Origin: Acidimicrobiia bacterium
GTDB lineage: Bacteria > Actinomycetota > Acidimicrobiia > Acidimicrobiales > Aldehydirespiratoraceae
Assembly (NCBI GenBank): GCA_022828135.1
Contig: JAJEJB010000036.1
Coordinates: forward strand, 1-46,232
Direction: 5' to 3'
Length of the DNA stretch: 46,232 nt
The position numbers and the translations under genes were made by a program. Below, one piece after another: positions 31,595 through 39,779 of the stretch; position 1 is the stretch's first letter; each line of letters begins with the position of its first letter. Under the pieces are notes generated by a model that worked only from the letters and a program-made list of their open reading frames with translations, had not been told where the DNA came from and did no database searches.

Positions 31595-32443
31595 CTAGTT
31601 CAGGAGGCTGCGAAGCTCGGCCAGGCGGGGGGCGACCAGGTCGGAGATGATCCCCGGCCTGTCTGACGGTGGGACCAGGGCGGCCTCGCCCCAGAGGGCA
31701 CGGCCGGCCATGAAGCCCGAGCAGCCCGCGGCCACGGCGGCCGCGACCTGGTCACGGTAGGACTCGAAGTCGCCGCCACCCGACAGCAGGGTCCACGGCA
31801 TGTGGCAGCGCTCGGTGATCTCGGTGCAGGCGGCTGCCCACACGGACCGGTCGGGTTCGTGGGTGGGATCTACCGGGAAGGGCAGTTTGAGCAGATGTGG
31901 ATCCATGGCCGCGAAGCGCTCGACCGTCTCGATCACCAGGGCACGGCGGGCGCCGGGGTCGGCCAGCCCGTAGAACAGCGGCTCCAGCACAAGCGGGATC
32001 CCCACCCGGCGGCACTCAGCCAGGATCCCAGCCGCCACCCGCTCCTGGGCCGCCCCGTGGGGGCGATCCGGCCGGTACAGCACCAGCAGCTTGGCCGCGG
32101 CCGCTCCGGAGGCCGCCGCGGCCGCCACCGACCAACCGTCGAGGATCCGGGTCGGGCCGGCCTCGGGGTCGGCTGCGTAGCCCTGAGCCTCCAACGCGGC
32201 GGTGAACCCCACTCCGGCGGGCAGCGTGCCGTCGAGCAGCTGCGGGATCGAGTACTCGGGCTCCAGCATCACGCCGGTGGCGCCCCCAGCCAGAGCCCCG
32301 ACCAGATCGCGCTTCAGATCGGTGATGTCGTCGGCGCTGACCGAGTCCTGGTCATCAGGGGCCAGGACGGCCCGCAGCGAGTCACGGTGGTCGACGGCCA
32401 GCACCCCGAAGCGACCGCCGTCGGAGATCCCCTCCAGGCTCAC
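31595..32443 (-). CDS. Class I aldolase, LacD/IolJ-like
   Basis: 282 residues from GTG 32443, which overlaps the iolB stop (GTGA). TIM-barrel aldolase related to tagatose-1,6-bisphosphate aldolase LacD: FGVLAVDHRDSLRAVL at the N-terminus, GATGVMLEPEYSIPQL, AAAKLLVLYRPDRP, LVLEPLFYGL, and HLLKLPFPVDPTH with the likely Schiff-base Lys, then WTLLSGGGDFESY. In the inositol pathway 2-deoxy-5-keto-gluconate 6-phosphate must be cut to malonic semialdehyde and dihydroxyacetone phosphate; this enzyme sits where IolJ is needed, and IolC here lacks the fused aldolase-like domain seen in many bacteria. Substrate assignment is from context. Confidence 0.75.
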   Translation of the reverse strand: MSLEGISDGGRFGVLAVDHRDSLRAVLAPDDQDSVSADDITDLKRDLVGALAGGATGVMLEPEYSIPQLLDGTLPAGVGFTAALEAQGYAADPEAGPTRILDGWSVAAAAASGAAAAKLLVLYRPDRPHGAAQERVAAGILAECRRVGIPLVLEPLFYGLADPGARRALVIETVERFAAMDPHLLKLPFPVDPTHEPDRSVWAAACTEITERCHMPWTLLSGGGDFESYRDQVAAAVAAGCSGFMAGRALWGEAALVPPSDRPGIISDLVAPRLAELRSLLN

Positions 32444-33303
32444 GACCCCGCTCCGGGGCCGTGCGGCGTCACCACCGGCAGGCCCCACTCCCCCGCCGTC
32501 CAGTCGGACTCGATCCAGGTGTGCTCAGCCATGAAGCACGGCGGCGTGCGACGTTCACCATCCTGGAGCTCACCCGCGAGGTAGTTGAGGAAGTACATGT
32601 TGGAGCCGGGACAGGCCACCGAGGTGTGGTAGCCCTTGGGCACCAGCGCCACATCGCCGTCGCGCACCACCATGGCGTCGTCGTAGTCCTCGTCGTCGCG
32701 CCAGTTGCGGTGGATGGCGTACCCCTCGGGCCGGTCCAGGCGGAAGTAGTACACCTCCTCCAGGTAGGGCGAGCCGTCACGGCCGTCGTGGCAGTGCGGC
32801 GGCCACCCCGACCAAGTCCCCCGGGGCACGTACACCTCGTAGAGGATGAGCCGCTCGGCCGGCAGCGGATGGGACAGCGAATGGACCACCTGGCGGTAGG
32901 CCTGCCCCCCGCCGCGTATCTCGATACGCATCTCCGAGGGCTCGAGGACCCGCACGGGGTAGCGGCCCTCGGCCGGAGCCGAGCCGACCGACGCCTGCAA
33001 CCCGGCCTCGGACTCGATCCGGTAAGGGGTCACCGGAGGCAGGTAGACGATGCTGGCCATCTGGGTGAACACCGAGTCCCGGCTCAGCTCGACCTCCATG
33101 TCGCCGTCGCCGACCACCACCCGGCCCTCGCCTGACAGGGGCACTATGGCCGTCTCCCGGTCGGCCGCCATGCCCGACCACGGCGTGGCCGAGTTCACCT
33201 CGACCACCCCGAACTCCACATGGCCCCAGCCGGCGGACTCGGGCGTCACATGGAGGATCCGGCCCGGCCCGCCGGTCGGATGGATTAGCGACGAACTGGT
33301 CAT
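32440..33303 (-). CDS. iolB: 5-deoxy-glucuronate isomerase
   Basis: 287 residues from ATG 33303. Bicupin of the KduI/IolB family: IVPLSGEGRVVVGD in the first cupin; the metal site in the second has PPHCHD followed by SPYLEEVYYFRLDRPEG and later ALVPKGYHTSVACPG; MYFLNYLAG is also typical. It converts 5-deoxy-glucuronate to 2-deoxy-5-keto-gluconate, the substrate of IolC. Co-translated with the aldolase and 1 bp from the upstream reductase gene. Confidence 0.92.
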   Translation of the reverse strand: MTSSSLIHPTGGPGRILHVTPESAGWGHVEFGVVEVNSATPWSGMAADRETAIVPLSGEGRVVVGDGDMEVELSRDSVFTQMASIVYLPPVTPYRIESEAGLQASVGSAPAEGRYPVRVLEPSEMRIEIRGGGQAYRQVVHSLSHPLPAERLILYEVYVPRGTWSGWPPHCHDGRDGSPYLEEVYYFRLDRPEGYAIHRNWRDDEDYDDAMVVRDGDVALVPKGYHTSVACPGSNMYFLNYLAGELQDGERRTPPCFMAEHTWIESDWTAGEWGLPVVTPHGPGAGS

Positions 33304-33304
33304 G

Positions 33305-34270
33305 TCAGTAGGCGAGGGCGCCGGTGGAGCGCTCGCGGCGGAACCGGGCCAGCAGGTCGCCGATGCCGGGAGGCTCGTAGCCGAGAACGTCCCTCGTGCG
33401 CCGCACCGTGAGGCTGGTGTCGTACGGGATCGGGAACTCGCCCACGGCTCCCACCGCGCCGGTGTCGAGCGGCGTGGAACGGAGCAGCGCCGGGTCCAAG
33501 TCGAAGGCGTCGCAGGCCATGCGGGCCAGCTCCATGCGACCCGCGGACTCACCGCTGCAGCAATGGAAGACCCCGACGGCGTCCGTGTCGGCCGCGATGC
33601 GCCACATCACCTCGGCGCACTCGCTGGCCAGCGACGGCGAGGCAACCATGTTGATGTTGTCGGCCTCCCACACCCCGAAGGGCTGGCCCGCCTCCAGCGC
33701 GCCGACGATCGAGGTGACGAAGTAGCCGAAGCCGCCGTCCTGCACCCGGGGCGTGTGGTCGCGCATCCAGTGCATGCCGCTCACCGCGGACACCCGCGCC
33801 ACCGCGGCCCGGTCGGCGCCCAGCATGGCGGCCTGCTCGCTGGCCATCTTCAGCACGCCGTAGAGGTTGACCGGGTTGGGCGGCGTGTCCTCGTCGGCGC
33901 CGGGCTGGGTGCCGTCGAACACCCAGTCGGTGGACACCAGGATCAGCTTGGCCCCCACGTCGTCGGCGGCTCGGGCCAGAGTCGCGGTGGTTCCGACGAA
34001 GCTGCGCCAGGCCAGATCCCGGTCGGCGTACATGGCCGCGAAGTCGTTGAGGATCATGGAGTGCACGATCACGTCGGGCTTGAACCCGGCCACGCTGGCT
34101 CGCACTGCCTCGTCGTCGAGCAGGTCGAGACGCTCGGTGGTGAAGCCGCCGGCATCGGTGGGGACGAACCGGTGCACCGGGCAGTGCACCTCGGCGCCGT
34201 GGCGCTCGGCGAACACCTTGACGATGTTCGATCCGACGAAGCCGGTCCCCCCAGTCACATAAGCCCGCAT
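33305..34270 (-). CDS. NAD(P)-dependent RmlD-like extended short-chain dehydrogenase
   Basis: 321 residues from ATG 34270; the longer frame upstream runs through the 48-bp repeats and is rejected. N-terminal MRAYVTGGTGFVGSNIVKVF is the Rossmann G-x-x-G-x-x-G. STDWVFDGTQPGADE and NLYGVLKMASEQA contain the S and Y-x-x-x-K of the active site. The order and the STDWVFDG motif match dTDP-4-dehydrorhamnose reductase (RmlD). It lies inside the inositol operon, so the substrate may be an inositol-derived keto compound rather than a nucleotide sugar. Substrate unknown. Confidence 0.8.
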   Translation of the reverse strand: MRAYVTGGTGFVGSNIVKVFAERHGAEVHCPVHRFVPTDAGGFTTERLDLLDDEAVRASVAGFKPDVIVHSMILNDFAAMYADRDLAWRSFVGTTATLARAADDVGAKLILVSTDWVFDGTQPGADEDTPPNPVNLYGVLKMASEQAAMLGADRAAVARVSAVSGMHWMRDHTPRVQDGGFGYFVTSIVGALEAGQPFGVWEADNINMVASPSLASECAEVMWRIAADTDAVGVFHCCSGESAGRMELARMACDAFDLDPALLRSTPLDTGAVGAVGEFPIPYDTSLTVRRTRDVLGYEPPGIGDLLARFRRERSTGALAY

Positions 34271-34291
34271 GTTCACCCTCCGGCCTGACCC

Positions 34292-34411
34292 GAACTGGCA
34301 GCCACCAACGCCCAAAACGGCCCCCACCGCTGCCAATTCACGGCACTGCCACCTCCCCGCCGCGAACTGGCAGCCACGAGTGCCCAAAACGGCCCCCACC
34401 GCTGCCAATTC
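34292..34411. repeat. Pair of 48-bp repeats, each with inverted ends
   Basis: Copies at 34292-34339 and 34364-34411 differ only at about four central-left positions. Each begins GAACTGGCAGC and ends GCTGCCAATTC, which are inverted relative to each other with one mismatch, and contains GCCCAAAACGGCCCCCACC. They fill the 172-bp gap between iolG and the RmlD-like gene, on the 5' side of that gene. They may be paired regulator sites, mRNA hairpins that tune the downstream genes, or a small REP/MITE-like repeat. Confidence 0.75.
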
Positions 34412-34442
34412 CGGGATGGGGTGCGGGTGGTTGGCATTCTGG

Positions 34443-35453
34443 TCAGCCGATCTCGTCGATGGCAACCGGGCGGCCCTCGCGAACCGAGGTCCAGGCGGCC
34501 AGGCCCATCACCAGCGGGGCCCGGCCGTCGGCCAGGTCCACCGGCGAGGGAGCGCCCCGGACCGTGGCCACGAAGGCGTCCCACTCGGCCAGGTACGACG
34601 GGATGTAGCGATCCAGGAAGAAGTACGGCAGCGGCGGGCCGTGGGACCCGTCCCCATCCCAGTACTGCGCGGTGGCCGAGGGCGGATTCTCCGAGGACGC
34701 CATCCCAGCCGACCCGAACGCCTCCAACCGCTGGTCGTAGCCGTAGACGGCCCGGCGGCTGTTGTCGATAGTGGTGACGGCTCCGTTGGCATGTGTCACT
34801 ACCACCACGGCGGTGTCGAGGTCGCCGGCCTCGCCTATGGCCGGATCTACCCTCACTCCCCCGGTGGCGTACACCTCGACCGCGTCGCTGCCGGTCACGA
34901 AGCGGGCCATGTCGAAGTCGTGGATGGTCATGTCGCAGAAGATCCCGCCCGACACCTCGATGTAGGCGATGGGCGGCGGGTCGGGGTCGCGGCTGGAGAT
35001 GCGGACCAGATGCACGTCGCCCACATCGCCTGCGGCCACCCGGTCGCGCACATGGCGGTGAGCCGCGTCGAAGCGGCGGTTGAAGCCCACCTGCACCGCG
35101 ATGCCGGCCTCGGTGGCCGCCGCGATGCCCCGGTCCACCTCGGCAAGGTCCAACGACAGCGGCTTCTCGACGAAGGCAGGCTTGCCCGCGGCCGCAACCT
35201 CCACCAGCAGGTCGATGTGGGTGTCGGTCGAGCTGCATATCGCCACCGCGTCCACGTCGCCGGACCCGATGAGTTCGGCCGCGCTCGACGCGTGGCGGGC
35301 ACCGAACGCCTCAGCGACGCCGGCGGCTGCATCATCGAACACGTCGTAGACGGCTACCAGGTCCGTCCCCGGCACCCGGCGGGACACCAGCTCGGCGTGC
35401 ATCGAGCCGATGCGCCCGCAGCCGAGCAGCCCGACGCGAACAGCATGAGTCAC
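34443..35453 (-). CDS. iolG: Inositol 2-dehydrogenase (Gfo/Idh/MocA family)
   Basis: 336 residues from GTG 35453, overlapping the upstream stop (GTGA). The Rossmann start VRVGLLGCGRIGSMHAELV, then E-K-P in PAFVEKPLSLDLAEV, QVGFNRRFDAAHRHV, and GGIFCDMTIHDFDMARFV carrying the D-x-x-x-H catalytic pair. It oxidises myo-inositol or a related inositol to a keto-inositol with NAD. A second family member lies at 39780-40955; one may use scyllo- or chiro-inositol. Confidence 0.85.
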   Translation of the reverse strand: MTHAVRVGLLGCGRIGSMHAELVSRRVPGTDLVAVYDVFDDAAAGVAEAFGARHASSAAELIGSGDVDAVAICSSTDTHIDLLVEVAAAGKPAFVEKPLSLDLAEVDRGIAAATEAGIAVQVGFNRRFDAAHRHVRDRVAAGDVGDVHLVRISSRDPDPPPIAYIEVSGGIFCDMTIHDFDMARFVTGSDAVEVYATGGVRVDPAIGEAGDLDTAVVVVTHANGAVTTIDNSRRAVYGYDQRLEAFGSAGMASSENPPSATAQYWDGDGSHGPPLPYFFLDRYIPSYLAEWDAFVATVRGAPSPVDLADGRAPLVMGLAAWTSVREGRPVAIDEIG

Positions 35454-36907
35454 TGCGTGGTATCCGCCGGTGCAAGCGGGTCCAGCCGCGAGACCACCCG
35501 GCCGTTGCGGAGCGCCACGTCGTAGAGGGTGATCGGCTCGGTGGCGGGATATCGCAACGCCTCGCCGGTGCGCAGGTCGAAGCAGCCGTTGTGCTTGGGG
35601 CACTCGACCATGCAGTCGAGCACCGCGCCCTCGGCCAGGTGAGCCTGTCCGTGGGTGCACAGCCCGTCGCTCAGCACGAACTCGCCGCGGGAGTCACCGG
35701 GTTCGATGTCATCGGGGTCGAGCCGGTAGAGCGCGTAGGTGGCGTCGCCCCGGTCGATCCGGCGGGCCGATCCCGCGGCCAGGCCCTCGGCGGGACCGAG
35801 GTCGACCAGGCCGTCGTGCACGTCGCCGGCCCAGGCGGTGAGGCCGGTGTCCACGAAGGTCCGCTCCGGGCCAGAGACGTCGGGCACGTCCGGGCGGGGA
35901 TCGTCGTAGGACGGGTCGCGCCACTGGCGGCGCAGCGTGGTGAGGATGCGCCGGTAGGCGCTGATGGTGGAGGGGTCCGGCGGGGCCAGGTACTCCTTGA
36001 TCTCTGCGTGTAGGGCCGGCAGCGCGTAGTACGGCACGGTGGGGAAGATGTGGTGCTCGACGTGGTAGTTCATGTTCGAGTACAGGAACCTCAGGACGGG
36101 GTTCATGTACACGGTCCGGGAGTTGTAGCGGTGGTCGAGCACGTCCTCGCGCATACCGGCGTGCTGCGTCGCCCCGAAGAACACCATGAGCCAGGCCCCG
36201 TAGAAGGTCGGCAACCCGATGTACAGCGCAGGCACGATCGAGCCGATGGCGACGCACCACACCGCGGTGCCGCCCAGCACGGCGATGTAGGCCCTCGACT
36301 CCCACTTGAGCTTGGGCAGCTCGTCGGTGGGGATGAAGTCCCGGGCGTCGTCGTCGAACCGCCCGGCGGCGTGCTTGAGGGTGCGCCACACCGCCTTGGG
36401 AAGGATCAGCACCGGCACGTACACCCCGAGCACCCTGCGCATGGACGACGGGCGGGGGAACATGATCTCGGGGTCGCGGCCCACCACGATCGTGTCGGTG
36501 TGGTGGCGCACATGCGACCAGCGCCACAGCGTGGGCTGGCGCAACAGCATGAACGACGCGATGTAGTAGACGACGTCGTTCAGCCACTTGGTCCTGAAAG
36601 CGGTGCCGTGCCCGCACTCGTGCCAGCGGGAGTCGCCCGCACCGCCGTAGAGCGCGCCGTACACCATGAACGCCGGCACGGCCCACCACGAGCCCAGCGC
36701 CCGGAACGCGAGATACCCGAAGACGGCCAGCAGGCCCAGCCACAGCACGGTGTCGCGGGCCGCCCGGGTGTTGGTGCGCACCTGGAGGGCACGCAGCCGC
36801 TCAGGATCGATGGGCGGGCGGAACCACTCCGCCTCCACCAGGCCTCTCTCGATGGCCAGCCTGGAGTCGTTCCCGGTGAGGCCGTAGTCCCGCACGGCTG
36901 CGGTCAC
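35450..36907 (-). CDS. Fused MocD-like di-iron hydroxylase and MocE-like Rieske protein
   Basis: 485 residues from GTG 36907, overlapping the SDR stop (GTGA). The N-terminal 330 residues are a membrane fatty-acid-desaturase-type domain with His boxes H96-ECG-H100, H132-VR-H135-H136 and H282-VE-H285-H286, and at least four membrane helices. The last 100 residues are a Rieske 2Fe-2S domain with C417-x-H419 and C436-P-K-H439. In rhizopine (3-O-methyl-scyllo-inosamine) catabolism, MocD (desaturase-like) and MocE (Rieske ferredoxin) are separate proteins that remove the O-methyl group; here both are in one chain. The place among iol genes suggests oxidative demethylation of a methyl-inositol. A reductase (MocF) was not seen. 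Confidence 0.85.
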   Translation of the reverse strand: MTAAVRDYGLTGNDSRLAIERGLVEAEWFRPPIDPERLRALQVRTNTRAARDTVLWLGLLAVFGYLAFRALGSWWAVPAFMVYGALYGGAGDSRWHECGHGTAFRTKWLNDVVYYIASFMLLRQPTLWRWSHVRHHTDTIVVGRDPEIMFPRPSSMRRVLGVYVPVLILPKAVWRTLKHAAGRFDDDARDFIPTDELPKLKWESRAYIAVLGGTAVWCVAIGSIVPALYIGLPTFYGAWLMVFFGATQHAGMREDVLDHRYNSRTVYMNPVLRFLYSNMNYHVEHHIFPTVPYYALPALHAEIKEYLAPPDPSTISAYRRILTTLRRQWRDPSYDDPRPDVPDVSGPERTFVDTGLTAWAGDVHDGLVDLGPAEGLAAGSARRIDRGDATYALYRLDPDDIEPGDSRGEFVLSDGLCTHGQAHLAEGAVLDCMVECPKHNGCFDLRTGEALRYPATEPITLYDVALRNGRVVSRLDPLAPADTTQ

Positions 36908-37749
36908 CGCGGCACCCCCGCTGCCGTCGCCGGCGGCCCCGACTCCGGTCCGGGGAACACTGAATCGCCGGCACCCAGCACGGTCTGGTCCCACTCCACC
37001 ACCGCGCCGGTCATCAGCCCCGACTCGGAGGTTGCCAGGTGCACGATCGTGCGGGCGATCTCGTCGGGCTTGATGAGCCGGCCGAACGGCATCTCAGCCT
37101 CGGCCCGCTCCAGCCAGCCGTCGGTGGCGCCGTCGAACGTGCGCTGCACGACATCCTCGTTGGGGGTGTCCATCCATCCCGGGCACAACAGGTTCACGCG
37201 GATGCGGTGGCGCATCAGAGAGAAGGCCAGGTTGCGGGTCATGGCCACCAGCGCCCCCTTGGAGGTGGCGTACGGCAACAGCTTGGGCGGCCCGCCCCGT
37301 CCCGCGATGGACCCGATGAGCACGATCGTGCCCTCTATCGACTCGCGGGCCATGATCCTCGCCACTCCCTGGCTCAGCAGGCCCGGCGCCTTGACGTTGA
37401 CGGCCAGCATGGCGTCCCACAGTTCCGGGGTGGTGTCCCAGACCGTGCCGCGGTCGGTGATGGCCGCGCAGTTGACGAAGCTGTGGCAGGCGCCGAAGCT
37501 GCCGTCGAGCACGGCGAGGACCTGCTCGCAGGCGCCGGCTTGGCCGAGGTCGGCGGCCAGGAACTCCGCCCGGCACCGCTCGGTTCGCAGCGACTCCGCA
37601 GCCGCCTCGCCCTTGGCGCCGTCCCGGCCGACCAGCAGCAGGCCCGACGCTCCCTCCGAGACCAGCCGCTGCGCCACCGCGTAGCCGAGGCCCTGCGAGC
37701 CTCCCGTGATCAGCGCTACGCCGCCGAGGAAGGAGCCTGGATCAGTCAC
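36904..37749 (-). CDS. Short-chain dehydrogenase/reductase
   Basis: 281 residues from GTG 37749. Classical SDR: GVALITGGSQGLGYAVAQRL cofactor loop, N-C-A-A in SFVNCAAITD, catalytic Ser in IVLIGSIAGRG, Y-A-T-S-K, and LLCPGWMDTPNEDV. It probably oxidises or reduces an inositol or sugar-acid intermediate. It lies between iolD (34-bp gap) and the MocDE fusion (overlapping), so it may act on the product of the demethylation. Substrate unknown. Confidence 0.85.
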   Translation of the reverse strand: MTDPGSFLGGVALITGGSQGLGYAVAQRLVSEGASGLLLVGRDGAKGEAAAESLRTERCRAEFLAADLGQAGACEQVLAVLDGSFGACHSFVNCAAITDRGTVWDTTPELWDAMLAVNVKAPGLLSQGVARIMARESIEGTIVLIGSIAGRGGPPKLLPYATSKGALVAMTRNLAFSLMRHRIRVNLLCPGWMDTPNEDVVQRTFDGATDGWLERAEAEMPFGRLIKPDEIARTIVHLATSESGLMTGAVVEWDQTVLGAGDSVFPGPESGPPATAAGVPR

Positions 37750-37783
37750 CAGCCCACCACCCAGCAGGAGCAGGCCTCGTCGC

Positions 37784-39682
37784 TCACCAGCCCACCCGCT
37801 GGGCGGAGCGGGCCTCGTCGAAACCGGCGCGGGCCTCGAGCACCGCAGGGAGGGCGCTCACCTCGGGCACGCTGACCTCCCAGAAGGCACCGCCCTCGGT
37901 CCAGGAGCTCGGATGCGTCTTCAACGCGATGACGTAGGTGCGATCAGCGTCCCTGGCCCGCTCGATGGCCGCCTCGAGCTCGGCCACCGTGCGCACCGTC
38001 TCGGCGCCGCAGCCCATCGAGGCCGCGTGGGCCGCGAAGTCCACTTCGACGACGTCGGCGTCGTCGGCGCGGTCGGTGCGGCAGTCCGACATGAAGTTGT
38101 TGAACGACACGCCGCCCGCCGAGACCTGCAGCCGGTCGATTATGGCGAAGCCGCCGTTGTCGCAGACGATGACGATGAGCTTGTGCCCCGACAGCACCGT
38201 GCTGTAGAGGTCGCTGTTCATCATCAGGTACGAGCCGTCGCCGACCAGCGCTATCACCTCGCGGTCGGGCATGGCCATCTTCGCTCCCCAGGCTCCCGAG
38301 ATCTCATACCCCATGCACGAGTAGCCGTACTCGCAGTCGAACGAGTGGACGCCCTGCGAGCGCCACCCGCTGATCAGCTCGCCGGGGAAGCCCCCCGCGG
38401 CGGTGACCACGTAGGTGGACGCGCCGGCGGCCCGGTCGACCGCTCCGACGACCTGCGCGTAGGTGGGGAGGTCTTCGGGGGCGGCATCGCCGTTGCCGGC
38501 TCCCGACGATCCCAGCGTCACCGGAGCGGCGATCTTGTCGATGTACGCGTGGTACTGGGCCGTCTCCGAGGCGGCCCGCACCGACCAGGACTGCGGGGCC
38601 CGGTAGTCGCCGACGGCCGCGCCCAGCTCGGCCAGTCCCTCCCTGGCGTCGGCCACCAGCGGGAACGACCGGTGCTTGACCGCGTCGAAGCGGGCCGCGT
38701 TCAAACCGATGATGCGGGCCGCCTCGTCGGAGAACACGGTCCACGAGCCGGTGACGAAGTCCCCGAGACGGGTGCCCACCGCCAGCACGACGTCGGCCTC
38801 CGCCGCCATGGCATTGCCCGAGACGCAGCCGGTCACGCCGATCGGTCCGCAGTTGAGGGGGTGGTGAGCGGGCAGCGAGGTGCGGCCCGCGGTGGTCTCG
38901 ACCACCGGGATCCCGTGAGCCTCAACGAAGGCGGCCAACTGCTCCTCGGCCAGCGACCAGCGCACGCCGCCGCCGGCGATGATCAGCGGGCGTTGCGCGC
39001 CGGCCAGCACCTCCGCGGCCCTGCGCAGCTCGCCCCGGTCGGGCCTGGGCCGGCGGATCTCGTGCACAGTGTCGGCGAAGAAGCGGGCCGGATAGTCGTA
39101 GGCGTCGCCCTGCACGTCCTGGGGCAGCCCGATGAAGGCCGGGCCGCAGTCGCCCGGATCGAGCATGGTGTGGACGGCGTGCGGCAGCGAGTGCACGACC
39201 TGCTCGGGTGCGGTGATCCGGTCCCAGAAGCGCACCACGGCCCGGAAGGCGTCGTTGACGGTCGTGGTGGGGGAACCGAAGTGCTCGACCTGCTGCAGCA
39301 CCGGATCGACGATGCGGTGGTCGAAGGTGTCGCCCGAGATCAGCAGCAGCGGCAGCCGGTTGGACAGCGCCACCGCGGCCGCGGTCACCATGTTGGTGGC
39401 ACCCGGGCCGATCGAGCTGGTGGCCACCATGATCCGGCGCCGCTTGTGGGCCCGGGTGAAGCCGCAGGCGGCCAGGGCCATGCCCTGCTCGTTCTGGCCC
39501 CGCCAGGTGGGCAGCCTGTCGCCGGTCCGCTCCAGCTCGTGGCCCAGGCAGGTGACGTTGCCGTGGCCGAAGATGGCGAACACGCCCGCGAACAGCGGCA
39601 CGGTCTCGCCGTCGACCTCTATGTGCTGGGCCGCGAGGTAGCGGACCACCGCCCCCGAAGTAGTGAGCCTTACCGTCTCCAT
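37784..39682 (-). CDS. iolD: 3D-(3,5/4)-trihydroxycyclohexane-1,2-dione hydrolase
   Basis: 632 residues from ATG 39682 with GGGGAGAGG upstream. ThDP enzyme of the acetolactate synthase fold: the N-terminal domain has AGVFAIFGHGNVTCLG and the conserved Glu of the PYR domain near WRGQNEQGMA; the C-terminal ThDP/metal motif is LVGDGSYLMMNSDLYSTVL to DNGGF. FGHGNV and the GYEISGAWG region match IolD. It opens the inositol ring to 5-deoxy-glucuronate. Full length. Confidence 0.93.
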   Translation of the reverse strand: METVRLTTSGAVVRYLAAQHIEVDGETVPLFAGVFAIFGHGNVTCLGHELERTGDRLPTWRGQNEQGMALAACGFTRAHKRRRIMVATSSIGPGATNMVTAAAVALSNRLPLLLISGDTFDHRIVDPVLQQVEHFGSPTTTVNDAFRAVVRFWDRITAPEQVVHSLPHAVHTMLDPGDCGPAFIGLPQDVQGDAYDYPARFFADTVHEIRRPRPDRGELRRAAEVLAGAQRPLIIAGGGVRWSLAEEQLAAFVEAHGIPVVETTAGRTSLPAHHPLNCGPIGVTGCVSGNAMAAEADVVLAVGTRLGDFVTGSWTVFSDEAARIIGLNAARFDAVKHRSFPLVADAREGLAELGAAVGDYRAPQSWSVRAASETAQYHAYIDKIAAPVTLGSSGAGNGDAAPEDLPTYAQVVGAVDRAAGASTYVVTAAGGFPGELISGWRSQGVHSFDCEYGYSCMGYEISGAWGAKMAMPDREVIALVGDGSYLMMNSDLYSTVLSGHKLIVIVCDNGGFAIIDRLQVSAGGVSFNNFMSDCRTDRADDADVVEVDFAAHAASMGCGAETVRTVAELEAAIERARDADRTYVIALKTHPSSWTEGGAFWEVSVPEVSALPAVLEARAGFDEARSAQRVGW

Positions 39683-39779
39683 GGCCTACCTCTCCCCGGC
39701 CTCGCGGCCACTTGAACCACGCCGAAATCGAGCGTGCTGCGTCCCTTTGGTAGCAGCTTCCGTGTGCCGCCGCACCCTC

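Noticed and set aside
34271..34465. 65-codon upstream extension of the RmlD-like protein
   Set aside because: It translates the two 48-bp repeats, giving two copies of ELAAVGAVLG; the Rossmann domain begins at the ATG at 34270.
37706..39715. 669-codon plus-strand frame opposite iolD
   Set aside because: An antisense shadow; the iolD reading frame has full ThDP enzyme motifs.
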